64,000 bases of DNA from Annona cherimola (taxonomy: Eukaryota > Streptophyta > Magnoliopsida > Magnoliales > Annonaceae): positions 9,018,765 through 9,082,764 of the forward strand of contig CM059977.1 in assembly GCA_030490835.1 (NCBI GenBank), written 5' to 3'. Below are positions 23,216 to 35,641 of the stretch, in pieces; position 1 is the stretch's first letter, and each line of letters opens with the position of its first letter. Made by a program: the position numbers and the translations under genes. The notes under the pieces were generated by a model, which saw only the letters and a program-made list of their open reading frames with translations, was not told the DNA's origin and did no database searches.

Positions 23216-25650
23216 TTATCCAAACTTGACTTAGTTTTAAGATGTGCTCGTTTTAACTTTATTTTTATAAACTTTGTGTCTATTGCGGATCGCATTAGAA
23301 TAATAAGTCGGGTAAAAATGCAAGTCAAATATGATTGTTTTAAGAATTTATACATTTATTAAAATAAAAAAATATTTATGCTAAATTTAAATATTATATG
23401 TTTCAATATTTTACTAATTAATAAAATTAAACATCACTACTAAAAATAAAACATGAGTAAATATAGTATAACTTTATTAAACTGAGTTAATGTAGCTTAT
23501 CTCGTCTAAAAAAAATTGATATTTTTAAAAATATTTTTCTAAAATAATAGTATTTTCTACTAGTATTTTTAAAATACTAAAAAATTACAATTATAGGTAA
23601 GAGTTATATGTATATATGCAAATGTTTCTTATTAATTCTTGTATCGTTGATATAATTAGTCATAGACAATGTGAAAAATCTGAAAGAAAATGAGAATGGT
23701 ATTTAAAAATATGCTTATAATTCTTAATAAATGAATATATATATAAGGCAGGTCAAGATTTTCCAGGTCAAGGCCTGGTCGACCAATCTAGACCATATTT
23801 TATGAATTTGAATCAAAATTCTTTACTCATTCCATAATAGGTAATAAAATGTTAATTTTAACCAGTTAAAAATTAGTCAAGTCAGAGGATGACCCACCAT
23901 AAATCCTCTTAATTTTCTTCTCATGTTGTGTTTGGAAAAGGAGAAAAACAAGAATTTTTTTGTTGAGATAAATAGGATAATAATTTTACATAATAGGAGT
24001 AAAATTAGTAGTATAGGAAATATTCTTAAGATAAACAGTGTTATTTTATGAGATTCTATGAAAAAATTAGTAGAAAAGTTGTCCAATAATAAGTTCTATT
24101 TTGGAACAATGAAAGACAAATATGTATACACATATATATACTACTTATAGGCATTTTTATATGATTTTATAGTTTAATTATTTGATTATCTTATTTTTTA
24201 TTATTATCCTTGTATCTCTATATTTTAATTATTTTTTGTAACATACCGGTCCTGAAAAGCGATCATCGGTCGTGTATTTAATGCAATTTCTCAAGATCAA
24301 TCACACATTTATGGCGAAATTAATTATTATAATTTCATAAAAAATTTACTTCCACTAGTCATATTCTCATTATTACGTCAAGGCACAAAGAAAAAGAAAT
24401 TTTACAAGTCTTTCATTCTTAATATATGTCTTGGAAATAAATAAATAGAAATAAATATTCTTAAAAATCTTCACGTAAATCCAAAATGCTAGCGTCCTAC
24501 TTGATTTGTTACACCTGTAAAAATAATGGATTAGTCCTAATATGACTAACAAGTAGAAAATTATTTGAAAATGGATAATGACCAAAATAAAACTTAATTG
24601 ATTGATAAAATAATTATTTAATTTAATATCTTAAAAATTAGGCATTGCATGCAAAATTAAACCCTTCTATTGAGTTTAGAAACATCAAAAACATAAAAAT
24701 AGACTATTTCATCATTCAAATCAGAGTTCGAATAAATAAATCATAACAACATGGAATGAACAGCCTACGTTAAGCCGCATCATCATAACCTTTATTGCAT
24801 ATGGGTCCATCAAAGTCTCTCTTACTTAGCCCTTATTGCTATAATGGCCTACATGTTAATTTTAAAAAACACACGGATATCAGAAGCACCAAAAAAAAAT
24901 ATTAAATGTATTAAAGCAACAAAAGCAACGAAAAAAAAATTTTCGTTGCAAATACAAGATCAACCTCCTGTCGGACACTTCCTGGCCGAATTTTCTTTCT
25001 CCGACCAAATTTCTTCCCGGACGAAATTTGTTCTCGCACGTCCGAGATTTCGGGATTTAGGCTATGTAATTTGATTTTAAGCAGATTATATTATACATAA
25101 GCATTATTGTATATAATTAACCTACATCATTAATATATAATTTCAATATCCATATATTTATTGCATATCAATGCATTTATAAAAATGAAATGCATAATAA
25201 AATTTAGAAATCTCAATACATACAATTTCAAACATAAAATTCAACATATTTATCTGCAAAATTTTATATCCTAAAAACTTAAGATTATAAAATTTAGTTA
25301 TGTCAAATATAGCCTAAAAATTATATAATATAATGTTTTATACATAATAATTATATAAAAATAATTCCAACACACAAATTACATAATTATCAAACTAAAA
25401 TCAATTTTCAAATAAAATCACACTTGCCTCTGTTGAAGAAAATAAATTTTCTCTTTCCGCAACTCTATCTCCTAAATCTTTCCTATGAATACTCAAATCC
25501 ATCAACTCTTCAAATCCTTTTATAAAAGCTATTGTAGCCAATATAGGAAATAAGATATAAAACTCTTTTAAACTTAAATTTTAATCTTATCTCGTCCTGT
25601 GGGGCCCGCATGTTTGAGGAAGCAAAAGTGTAAAAATTAATTATTTTCTG
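23216..25650. other. AT-rich intergenic DNA, no gene recognised
   Basis: Strongly AT-rich with many homopolymer runs. Short frames (for example 23877-24086 minus, 24844-25074 plus) have low-complexity translations. No splice-consistent exons or terminal repeats found. Confidence 0.4.
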
Positions 25651-25654
25651 CAAA

Positions 25655-25740
25655 ACCCCTACTCGAACCCTAGATCTCTAAGACTATCTAGACCATCTGT
25701 ATATCAACCGAACTACACGAGTTGTTGAAATAACATTCAA
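25655..25740 (-). mobile_element. tRNA-derived SINE remnant
   Basis: On the minus strand TAGTTCGGTTGATATACAGA resembles an A box and GGTTCGAGTAGG a B box about 45 bp later. No target duplication was resolved and cloverleaf pairing is poor, so I call it a SINE relic and not a tRNA gene. Confidence 0.35.
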
Positions 25741-26368
25741 AAATAAAAAATATATATATAACCCATGGCATATTTAATAGTAATTGGTCAGGCCCATTAT
25801 TACTCATTTGGCCCAGTCGGTCAAAGAATCTACCCTTGTCACTAGGGTATCCCACGTGGATCTTGACCAGTTAACTTAAATTATTATTATTATTTTCAAT
25901 ATTTTACATGTTTATATTTTTTTACACAATTATCCCGTCTATTTTCACTCTAATTTTTTACTTCTAGTTATTTTCTTTTTTTATGTCGCATTGCTTTATT
26001 ACTAATAGGTCCAAATTTGGTTAAAGTTTGAGGTTGCTTATATTCAAACTAAATTATAGTTTGAAAAGTTTAATGGACATAAGACTGAGATTTACGGATC
26101 ATGGTATTGTACACCTTGGTATACTTAGTTTTGGTGCACTAGGGTCCAAAAAAATTATTTTTATATATTTTTAACATTTTTGCGTGTACCTGTTAAACTA
26201 AGTGTATTTAATATATGCATAAAGTTTTAATATTTCTGGATATTTATAGATTTTGTTGGATTTTTTAAAATAATGGCATTTTAGTAAAATGCTATTTTTT
26301 AAAAAATTAAAAAATATCTACAATTCTGCAACAATGGTAAATTTTAATACACATGTTAGATACACTTA

Positions 26369-27027
26369 TGGTGTGTTAGGGAAGTGATAAGACTTTTGAA
26401 TGATAAATTTTGTATATAAAGTTTTTAAATTGAAATAAAATAATATGATATAATATGAATAGTAATGAGAAGTGAAGAGAATAAAGTTATAATAGACAGC
26501 TTATTTGTATGACAATAACTAAATGCACACGAGTGCATTCAAGCTCAATGCACCCATGTGCATTTCACGTGTTTTTTAATTTTTTTATATAATTGTTAAT
26601 CAAGCTGTATTTAACATATGTATCAATTTCTATCATTTTTAAAACTTTTAGATATCTTTATTTTTTTAAAATCAGTAGCATTTTTGTCATTCATAACATC
26701 TAAAAGTATGAAAATTTCACTGATTTTAAAAAATCAAAAATAAATATATAAAAATATCTAAAAAGGTAAAAATTAATACACATGTTAGTTACATTTTATA
26801 AAAAATTCAAAAAAATATTGAAAAATGAAATTTTGCACTCAGATGCATTGTATCATGATCCTTATTTGTGAGGGGACTGGGTAATTTTGTAAAAGTAATT
26901 GAATTTTGTAAAAATAATTGAAAAGTAAAGTAGTTGTATAAGAAAATATAAAAAAATTTAAAAATAGAATAATTATAGAGAATGAAAATTTTTAATTGAC
27001 ATTTTTTACGCATTGACAAACACACCC
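26369..27027. mobile_element. T1 Tourist-like MITE, itself interrupted (middle level of the nest)
   Basis: Starts TGGTGTGTTAGGGAAGTGAT after TTA (26366-26368) and ends TTGACAAACACACCC before TTA (27028-27030): a 3-bp TTA duplication as in PIF/Harbinger elements. Removing the insert at 26509-26860 leaves an ordinary T1 element of about 300 bp. Confidence 0.7.
26509..26860. mobile_element. Mutator-like MITE (M1), innermost of the nest
   Basis: Flanked by CTTATTTGT at 26500-26508 and 26861-26869, a perfect 9-bp duplication. Inverted arms: AATGCACACGAGTGCATT on the left, and AATGCATCTGAGTGCAAAAT on the right after reverse-complementing. Interior is the shared AT palindrome. 352 bp, non-coding. 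Confidence 0.85.
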
Positions 27028-27095
27028 TTAGATTAACATATGTATGAAAAATTAAATATATGCGGGTGCGCCCACGCAAGTACATTTAGCCTCTG

Positions 27096-28024
27096 CGGCC
27101 GATTTACATGCAAAATGAATGATCCCTTTAGAAAAGAACTGACCCAAAAAATCACAGAACGGATAGGAGAAAAATCCACCATGAAAAAAATATAGTGCGG
27201 CCTCTACGTAGGCTAGTACAGATTAAGTGTCGTATGTGCCATTGCATTTTTTTTCTCTAACCCCCTACTGGGGGCTTTCCTTGTATTTATACATGTTTCT
27301 TGAAAGGATGTTGCGCACGTCTAGCTTTGGAAGGCCTCAATCATTTCCTAATATTGGCGACTGGCTCCGGCTAGAGGGCGGCCATGTCCACTCATTGAGG
27401 TGCTCGCATTAATTAAAAGTGACTTTTTTTTTTATTTACAATTATCTCAAATATATGTCGATATAATCAGGCTCTTGAGACTTTTTAACAAGTTTCCTAC
27501 GATATTATAATATTATGCACACACCTAATAATTTCTATTTTCCTCTAGCAAATCATCCAAAACAACTCTTATCTGTGGACGCTCCTCCAGTTGGAGAGTG
27601 AAGACGCCACAACTGCAACGAATCCAAACCGAGCATTCCCCCGTGAGTGGGAAACTTTCGCCATAGCTAGACATTATGGTGTCGGTCTAACCTTTTGGCA
27701 GGAGGACTTTTCGCATGTCCATGAGTAACATTCTGGTCGTGGTACATCTTCCGACGGCGAGATGTGGACCGGTGTTAGAATCACAGTCCTTGTAGTTTTG
27801 TGGGATGTGTATTAATTCCCTTTTTGAGTGGAGGCGTTTTATAAATTTCTTCCTAACAGGGAGATATTTACAGAAATTTTTTTTCCATTGTGTGAGGACT
27901 TTATATTGTGTATTGAATATATTTGATTGTAATATGAAATGTAAGTCTGTATATCCGTCAATCGAAAAAAAGTAGTAACATTCCAGTCTAAGAGTCCGAC
28001 CCATAAGGGAGGGCCTGGCTAGCC
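27096..28024. other. Intergenic tract, partly GC-balanced, unidentified
   Basis: 27220-27420 and 27560-28010 are less AT-rich than their surroundings. A minus-strand frame of 105 codons (28004-27687) looks basic and irregular and I recognise no domain. Its plus-strand complement has several stops. It may be the eroded end of a larger retroelement, but I cannot support a class. Confidence 0.3.
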
Positions 28025-28027
28025 TAA

Positions 28028-28304
28028 GGGGAAGTTTGGATCAGCATATGCGTGGATGGTGTGGGATGCCGTGGGGGCATGTTTTTAAGCCATTGATTAA
28101 TCAATCTAACAGCTCTATTTTTCCAATTTTATCTTTGTATTCTAATCATTGTTACTTCTAAGTTCCAACTACCAACCAATAACCTGATTATTCTAATTAT
28201 ACTCTTATTATGTCTTATTAATCATGTAATTTTCAAAATATTTTCTTTCTCACTCCATATCTCATCCCACCATCTTACAAAAATTCATCAAACCAAACAT
28301 CCCC
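28028..28304. mobile_element. Tourist/PIF-Harbinger-like MITE (family T2)
   Basis: TAA duplications at 28025-28027 and 28305-28307. Left terminus GGGGAAGTTTGGATC, right terminus reverse-complemented GGGGATGTTTGGTTTG. 277 bp, with an internal TATTCTAATCATT also found in the sister copy at 61217-61487. Confidence 0.8.
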
Positions 28305-28307
28305 TAA

Positions 28308-29282
28308 CCATTCTCTCTTACAAAGAGTCAACTCGATCCTTATCAATTACTTTCAAAAAATTTTATTATCGTTTTCCTTGTTTTACTATTGCATCAAATG
28401 ACTGAGTGTGGTTTTTATGAACACGTTGAAGCATGAAGTTGTGACTAATGTTGATATTCTCACATATTTATATTCTGGTAAAATGAGACAGCTATGATTT
28501 GCCAACACCGTGTATTGAATTGCCATTATATGCAATTAGAAGTGCAATTTGAGTAAGATACTAATGAGTTGGTATATTAATTATCCTAAAGTAGGTAGAG
28601 TAGGTTTATATTTTTCTACTCATAGGGTAAAATAGGTTCTAAAAAATATTCAATTCCATAATGCTATAATAGGTTTCAAGATACAGGTACCCACATTCAA
28701 TCTCAAGTACTAATACAAGTTCAATATATATTTTATAAAATATATTTTATATTGAAAGACATAAAAATATTTTTATAAGAAAATATATTCTTTAAATATA
28801 TAGAAACTTATTTAATTTTTTTACTATTAAATAAATTTAATAAAAGTATTTAAAAAATTATAGTATTATCATCTTTGGTATAAGTTTTAAGGAAGATTTA
28901 TAATATAAAATTATTTTAAATAATTAATTTAAAAATAGAACTAACATGACTTTAAAAAGTAGGATGAGATAGAACTGACCCTACCAAGATAAGATAAGTC
29001 AAAGTTCTGTTTCAAGTCATATAAGATACTTAAATAGAATCTACATCTAAATAAAAATGTAATGATGTATATTATAAATGAAAAAAGCTATATCGAAAAT
29101 ATAAAAAATAATATTGTAAATTAAAAATGTCATTTTGAGAATTTAAAATTTGTATTGATAATTGGGATACATATTGGATAAAAGAATTTTTATATCTTGA
29201 AGTAGGCTCTTAAGTTTTCAAGGAAGATGAAAATAGAATTAGTCTCAAATGGTACCTACTTAGTTTAAATTTGCTTGTGTTC
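28308..29282. other. AT-rich intergenic DNA
   Basis: Long AT-rich tract with imperfect short repeats and no reading frames. Nothing recognised. Confidence 0.4.
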
Positions 29283-29468
29283 CGATGCATCCCAATACAT
29301 TTTAATTTCTATGTATTTGGGTACAAAATTCATTTTTAAATTTTTTATAAAACTGTTAATCTATGTGTATTTAATTTGTATATTAAGTTTTACCATTTTT
29401 AAAAGGTGCGTATATATTTTTTGATTTTAAAAATATAAGTATCTTAGTCAGTTAAAAATTACTAAAAC

Positions 29469-29696
29469 TTGTCATTGGGGCTTCACCTTGCGGCCATTAT
29501 CTCATCTCTTGACGGTAGGTATTTGAGTTTTATTTTTGTTCATATTTGTTGGGAATTTAATGTAGATGGGAAGCTTTTGTCTCCCAAAGTTAATTGGTGG
29601 AGCATGATGTATCCGCATTAAAAAAAATTATAAGAATGTCTCACATATCGATTATAATAAAATTGAGATGGTTGCAAATATATCAATAAGAAATAA
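29469..29696 (+). mobile_element. SINE-like insertion in an M1 MITE
   Basis: About 228 bp of sequence foreign to the MITE, with weak pol III-like boxes (TTATCTCATCTCTTGACGG, GGTATTTGAGTTT). ACTAAAA occurs on both sides and may be the duplication. Low certainty. Confidence 0.25.
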
Positions 29697-29769
29697 CTAA
29701 AATCAATGTATTTTAAAAATAAAAATATATCCACATATCAAAATATGATAAAACTTAGTTTATGAATTA

Positions 29770-30040
29770 AGTATGCGTCTGACAATGTTAAAAAAATGTC
29801 AAGCTAAAATTTTTTACTGTTCATAACAACCATATTTTTTAATTATTTCACATATTCCTATATAACTATCTTATTTGTTAATCATTTCCACACAGCTACC
29901 TACACAATTAACCTATCTATTTTAATACTATTATTTTTATTCTTATCATGATTCCATCATATCATATCATTTTTTAAATTTAACAACTTTTATATTAAAA
30001 ATTTTTCATGCAAAAATTTTATCACTTCTCAAACACATCC
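29770..30040. mobile_element. T1 MITE inserted in an M1 MITE (reverse orientation)
   Basis: TTA at 29767-29769 and 30041-30043. Left end AGTATGCGTCTGACAATG, right end reverse-complemented GGATGTGTTTGAGAAGTG. The interior is the reverse complement of the family core (CTATTTTAATACTATTATT, CTTTTATATTAAAAATTTTTC). Confidence 0.6.
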
Positions 30041-30104
30041 TTAATACATTTAGATAAATATTTTTATTAACAAATCTTTAAAACAAAAATAAAGTTTGCA
30101 CCCA

Positions 30105-30290
30105 TGTGAAGTCAGCCACTGCCCCTTTAGCGTGATGGTATCTCATCTAGCCCCATGTTTGGGTGATGAGGGTTCGAATGGTAGTAGTGGCAAGCGACAG
30201 TTATGTCCCTGTTTAATCATGGAAATGTCCACTAACGGATGTTGTAAGAAAAAAGGGAGCAGAAAAATATTATTAGATTGGTAAAATGTT
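30105..30290 (+). mobile_element. tRNA-derived SINE-like sequence
   Basis: CTTTAGCGTGATGGTATCTC matches the A-box layout and GGGTTCGAATGG the B box, about 45 bp apart. The downstream part (to about 30290) ends without a clear A-tail and the duplication was not resolved. Cloverleaf stems do not pair well enough for a tRNA gene. Confidence 0.4.
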
Positions 30291-30349
30291 ATATGAAAAA
30301 TTATAAAAATATCTTGAGAGTCTAATTATAATGCGAATTGAGACGACTG

Positions 30350-30860
30350 TTAAAAATACATGTCCATAAGAAAACAATACTCGTTCAAATTGCAACTCCC
30401 CAGCGTCCACCGGATCGATAGCGTGCAGGGTTGGCATGAATAAATGCGCGCTATAAATAAAGCTGGCGTCTGATCACGGACGCCACCTTTGAAAAATTTT
30501 CTGATGTACGCATTCCAAAGTACCAACGTCCCAGCCACGACGCCTTTGGCGGCGGGGTACGTGCAGTTGCCCCCGAAGCTGGGTATGCACGGTTCGACTC
30601 GCGACAGAAGCAAAATAAAAAGAGCAGCATGACGGAGGTTTTCCCCACCTTGTCGGAGGTTGTGACATAAATTTCCGAAAAAGTCGCGTGACGGATGCCA
30701 CGACGGGACTTTTTCCGGTAATTACTCGCCATTCAGCCTAACATGCTACGGCGGTTCGAATCACCGTGAAATGCTACGAAAATAGGTGAAATGATTGCAA
30801 TATATAGACAACAATAAAAAAAAATAAAAAAGAGTCCCGTGACGGATGCGTATAACCTGA
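30350..30860. other. GC-richer island with hairpin and repeated 19-mer
   Basis: Compositionally distinct from its surroundings. A potential hairpin pairs CCGAAAAAGTC (30675-30685) with GACTTTTTCCGG (30707-30718). The loop holds CGTGACGGATGC (30687-30698), which recurs at 30838-30849. Three overlapping minus-strand frames (30732-30350) have no recognised family. Could be a decayed promoter/first exon or transposon end. Confidence 0.3.
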
Positions 30861-31299
30861 GATTTTTCATTTAAAAGTTTTTAAATTTTCAGTATAACTT
30901 TTTAGTTTGCAATATAATTTTTTAATTTTTAATATAAGTTATTACAATTTTTACTCCATTTTTCTTTTTTCTACAAATACATTAGTTAAAGATAGTAAAT
31001 ACAAGGGAAAATAATAGGAAAAATAGGAAATGGATAGTACTTAAAAAACAATTTGTTTAAATTATTTACTTAAAATTCGTAATTTTTTAATCAAGAATCC
31101 TATCAAAGAGAATCGGTTTTATCAATTTGAATTCCTGGTACACTCCCATTAGGAGTTCACCTCAGAACGAAATGAAAATGAACCGCTCATCTTAGTCGAC
31201 ATACTTTAGTTTATCATAGAAAAAATATAGTTTTGAGCGGCCCATTTATACCGGGCTAAAAGATACTTCACACAATCATAAGGGGCCCATACCTGGTTA

Positions 31300-32330
31300 A
31301 AATATATAATCATATATTTCGTATAATCATAAGGTAGTCCAAATGATGAGGTTATATGTTATTTGATGTAATACCATTTATTATGAAATTAATATATTAA
31401 TTATATATTAATGTTAACGATTGTACAATTAACTTATATGAAATATAAATTAATTACTTAATATTACAAGATTGTTTTGTAATTGAAGTTAACATAAATT
31501 ATGTATTTATATTAGCGGACATTTTGGATCTAGTAGGCATGACACGAGATATTAAAATTAAAAAATAATTTATTAACAGAATATTGAATTTACAAATGTA
31601 ATCTAGTACCTAATTAGATATTTGTGGATGTATAAAAATATTAAATTTTCATATTCATGATAGAAGTTATATAATTAATCGATATAATATAAATTAATTA
31701 TTTGATATTATATAATACCTAGTGCTTGTGGTTAACATAAAATGGTTCTTGTAGTTATTATTTATTTATAAGTGGGCATTTTGATCTAGCTGGCATGACA
31801 TGGAGCATCAAGGAAAATAAATTAATTTATAATTTATCAAGAAAAGATCAATTCTTAAATTTTTAAATAATGTAAGTTTTAGTATTTCGACTCCCTAACA
31901 TGTTGGGCATTCAAATGACATTAGTCAAGTGCGATTTGATATTAAATTATTACAAGAGCATGGAGTATAATTTTGATTATAGTCATAGTTATTTTGGATT
32001 AATTTGAGGAATTGGTTCAGGCTAATGGGTTGCTTAAATTATTATACCGCTTAAACATTTGTAATATTTGGGGAAAACATATGAGTTATAATATAATTCA
32101 GCATTATATGCAGCCTGAATTATTATTCTAGATGTTGTTTAACAATTTAAATTATATTTGTAAATATTTAGTAATTTAGATGAAAATATTTCTTTTATGA
32201 ATACATGTGAGCCACAAATCTACGATGTATTTTGCAAAAGGTGTAGTGTGAATTTTTTCTTGGCTTAATCATGTAAATTACACTATTAGTGGGTATTTGG
32301 TAGGCGTGATATAGTTATATTATTTTGGAT
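31300..32330. repeat. Imperfect tandem repeat, about 244-bp period
   Basis: Two clear units begin near 31425 and 31669. Matching phrases are AATATAAATTAATTA, GTTAACATAAA, CATTTTGGATCTAGTAGGCATGACA in the first (31529-31553) and CATTTTGATCTAGCTGGCATGACA in the second. A weaker third echo (GGGTATTTGGTAGGCGTGAT) lies near 32290. Very AT-rich and non-coding. Could be a degenerate satellite or internal repeats of a decayed retroelement. Confidence 0.55.
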
Positions 32331-33925
32331 ATTTAGTTGACACTATGCAACTGTCTATGGATATCCGGTGTAATGGAATGATAGAAGTATTTTATTTATG
32401 AATTTGTTAAGTTAAATTTAGTGAAATGGCTAAATAACGTCGGTAACTGTGTGATATATAGCCATTTGATTGTCATATGCAATAAGATCATTTATTGGAT
32501 TGTCTTGGATAGTTAATAATTCTTAGTTATGTATTTTGTATGGTGCATCACGATCTCTTGTCACGTAGATAAGATTTATATAAGTGGGACTTTCGAGGAT
32601 ATGTGTTGGTTTTTGGTTAATTTTTCAGTATGTCATATAGACACCAGAAGGCTCATTTGTAATGTTCCTTCATTGATACTATGCTTTTGTTGTAGGTTGT
32701 CCCTTTGTCAGTCATGTGTTATTACTTTAAAGGGTCATGAGTTTATTGAGTTATGGGAAAGGTAGATCTACGCATAGGTGAGTGGGGCAATTGCTCCCAT
32801 TGAAATTTAAAATTATTAATATATATTATAGATTATTATTTTTTCTATATTGTCCCTGCTAGTTAAAATTTATTGCCCCCCACTAGCCAAAATTTATTGC
32901 CCCTACTTTTATTAAAAACTTATAATTTAATGCAAATGTATACACTTACTTTTGTGACTGGTTTTTTTAAGATTTTCTTTTGGTTCTAATAATATTCCAT
33001 TTTGATATTGGATCTAATAATATTCTTCTTAGATTTAGTTTTTCATTGGTTTCAACAATAATTTGTTCTTTACAATATGCATGCTTTTAATTCCTATAAT
33101 TAATTTTGAGAACTTATAAATTTTATTTAATATTACTTTATGATGGATTATTATTATCTTTGACTTTCATTCTCAACCTAAACTTCTCCCTTTTCCTATT
33201 TTCTCTCTTTCATAGTTTCACTTCTCTCTTTTCTTCTATAATTTAAAATAGGCTTTTGGCATATCATTAATAAAAAGTTATGTTATTTTTCTTTATTTTA
33301 AATTTAAATATTTAAAGATGATGGCTATAAATTAATAGCATGTAATATTATCCTTGCCTTCTAAGATTGCAAAATGCTTTAAATATGCACTAATCACAAT
33401 TGAAATTGTATAAGTGAAATAAACAGAAACAAATAAAATATTTATAGAAATTAAACTACTAGTGTAAAATATTATAATACAAGTAATTTATATTTGAAAA
33501 AATAATTATTATAAAAATGTTTTAATGCTATGGTAAAACACGTGGTAAAAGATTATTAATATATGGCTTTACCATTAATACCATCACCATTCATCTCAAT
33601 ATATGTATTTCACATATTAATATTATCATCATTAATTCAAATAATTATTAAAAGAAGTGTATTTATTTTGATACTTATATCGTATATATTGAGAAATTTT
33701 ATAAATTTAATTCATCGATTTCATAAGTTAAGATCATTTTTTTAATTTAACATCAAAACTTACATGCATCCATTAGGCCACTCAATCATATTTGTAGATG
33801 ATGGTCCCACTTTAGCCATCAACGGCTCATAAATAAACTCCATTAAATGTTAAATTAGTTTTCATTTATTATTTAATTTTCTAAGATAAGAAAATAAAGG
33901 AAACTTTTAAAGTAGTTAAAATGAT
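32331..33925. other. AT-rich intergenic DNA
   Basis: Includes a short local duplication near 32860-32905 (TTAAAATTTATTGCCCCCCACTAG, then CCAAAATTTATTGCCCCTAC). Frames at 32529-32765 and 33563-33745 have no recognised content. Confidence 0.4.
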
Positions 33926-33930
33926 ATATC

Positions 33931-34211
33931 GGGTTTGTTTGGTAATGAATAAAACTTTTGATAAAAAATTTTAAAGAGTAAAAGTTGTCAAATGATATAA
34001 TATGTAGGGGTAATGATGAGTAATAAAAATAATAAAGTAAAAAAAAATAGGTTAGTTGTATGGATAGTTGTGTAGAAATGATTAAAAAGTATGATAAGTG
34101 TACAGGAAAATGTGAAAAAATGATTAAAAAAATATAATAGTCGTGGAGAGTGAAAAGTTTTATATTGAAAAGTTTTAACTTATCATTTTCTGTCAATTGT
34201 CAAACACACCC
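33931..34211. mobile_element. T1 Tourist-like MITE
   Basis: Starts GGGTTTGTTTGGTAATG and ends CAATTGTCAAACACACCC. ATC occurs immediately on both sides (33928-33930 and 34212-34214), a possible 3-bp duplication. The core matches the family closely (AAAAGTTGTCAAATGATATAA, AATGATGAGTAAT, AAAAGTTTTAACTT). 281 bp. Confidence 0.72.
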
Positions 34212-34214
34212 ATC

Positions 34215-35268
34215 ATATGTAAGTGTAGAACTTGGCAACTATTAGACATTCAACATTATATTATAATTATTTTCAATTATTCTAATTTTTATTATTTTCA
34301 ACAGCTTTAATGATTATTTTTACTTTCTTATAAGAAATTTTATTGTGTCTTTCATATATAATGTTGACATTATTATATGACCTTACAATATTCGGTAAAA
34401 TTTATCCCTTTTTTGTTTTGTTTTTTTTTTTTTTTTTTTTAAAATCTAAGTCACGGATATCTTCTCCCGGAATGCCTGTATTCTAAAAATTATTATGATA
34501 TTAGATACGTATAGAATTCATAATAGATTCAAATGCATGAGATTATTTAAATCATATTTTAAAGTATTATATTATAAAGTTTTCAATCAAATTAATTTTT
34601 CTATGTAAGAAAATAATTAAAAATACAATGCATAATTTAGATAAAAAATTCAAAATTTTCTATTTTTAAATTAATGATAATGTAAATTAACTTTTTGCAT
34701 TTTTGTATTTAAGTGTTATAATCTCATTTACCTAATTTTAGATTTAGGATAATGTTTAAAAAATATTTTAAAACTTTTTTATGTAATAAAACTTATTATT
34801 AAACATACAAAAAATTTTAAAATAGGTGTAAACTTTGCCCCACTGACGGTAGGCCCTGGAACCGCTAATGGTTATGGGCTGCAGGGAAAACCATACCCAT
34901 TGGATCCTGTGATCGTGCATTTCAATCATGTGTTAATGTGGTTACTTTCTCCTTGCTAAGTTCCTTGAAACTTATTATAATCTAAATTTTCAAATGTCGC
35001 TGTTAGGCCAGTGTCACTTTTCATCCAACATGGCAGATATTAGACGAACGCTTGGAAATAGGGAGATGTGTAACACTAACCTTAAGTCGAGGTCCTTACT
35101 TTATATGAATATATGTTCATATAATCGGTTAATGCAATGGTTTGTTTAAAGTAGTGTAGAAGGATTTAATTTAATGCTTGCATGAAACCGGGATGTGAAA
35201 AAGGAGAAGAAGAAGAAGAATTTAAAGGAACATGCTACCTGAACAAGCATAATTACAACTGCTGATTA
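34215..35268. other. AT-rich intergenic DNA
   Basis: Contains a T-run at about 34421-34440. No gene or paired terminal repeats. Confidence 0.4.
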
Positions 35269-35534
35269 GAAGTGTCTTCGGTAAAGAATAAAACTTTTGA
35301 TGAAAAGTTTCGAAGAGTAAAAATTGTCAAATAATGTGATATGATAAGGGTAATGATGAATAGTAAAGAGGATAAAATTAAAATAGATAAGTTAGTTGTG
35401 TGGATAGTTGTAGAAATGATTGAAAAGTACGATAGTTGTATAAGAAAATGTGAAAAAATTAATTAAAAAATATGATAATTACATATAGTGAAAAATTTTA
35501 ACTTAATATTTTTTATAAATTACCGAATACACCC
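35269..35534. mobile_element. T1 Tourist-like MITE next to the CHX remnant
   Basis: Starts GAAGTGTCTTCGGTAA after TTA and ends TTACCGAATACACCC. The core is unmistakably T1 (AAAAATTGTCAAATAATGTG, AGATAAGTTAGTTGTGTGGA). It ends about 108 bp from the 3' end of the CHX-like frame. Confidence 0.6.
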
Positions 35535-35641
35535 TACAAAAATTAAGGACTCTCGCCGGGGCAGACGATGGATAATTTCAATTTGTTTCCCTGGTCAGGC
35601 ACTCATGCACGGCAAGTCAGAAACAAGGCAGCAGGCAGCAG

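Larger units (their letters stand above)
26095..27095. mobile_element. Palindromic Mutator-like MITE (M1), outermost of a three-level nest
   Basis: The left arm (26095-26368) has the family core TGTATTTAATATATGC, TTTTAATATTTCTGGATAT and its mirrored half up to ATACACTTA. The same palindrome resumes at 27031 with GATTAACATATGTATGAAAA. Joining the sides restores the family string seen uninterrupted near 44407-44430. The outer termini are weakly paired and approximate. Confidence 0.5.
29283..30100. mobile_element. M1 Mutator-like MITE broken by two later insertions
   Basis: Left terminus ATTTGGGTACAAAATTCA, right terminus reverse-complemented ATGGGTGCAAACTTTATTT. The palindrome core is present in three pieces (29290-29468, 29697-29769, 30041-30100), separated by a SINE-like insert and a T1 MITE. 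Outer ends approximate. Confidence 0.45.

Noticed and set aside
27560..28010. LTR retrotransposon fragment
   Set aside because: Composition hinted at a retroelement, but I found no gag/pol motif, primer-binding site or paired LTR, so no class is assigned.
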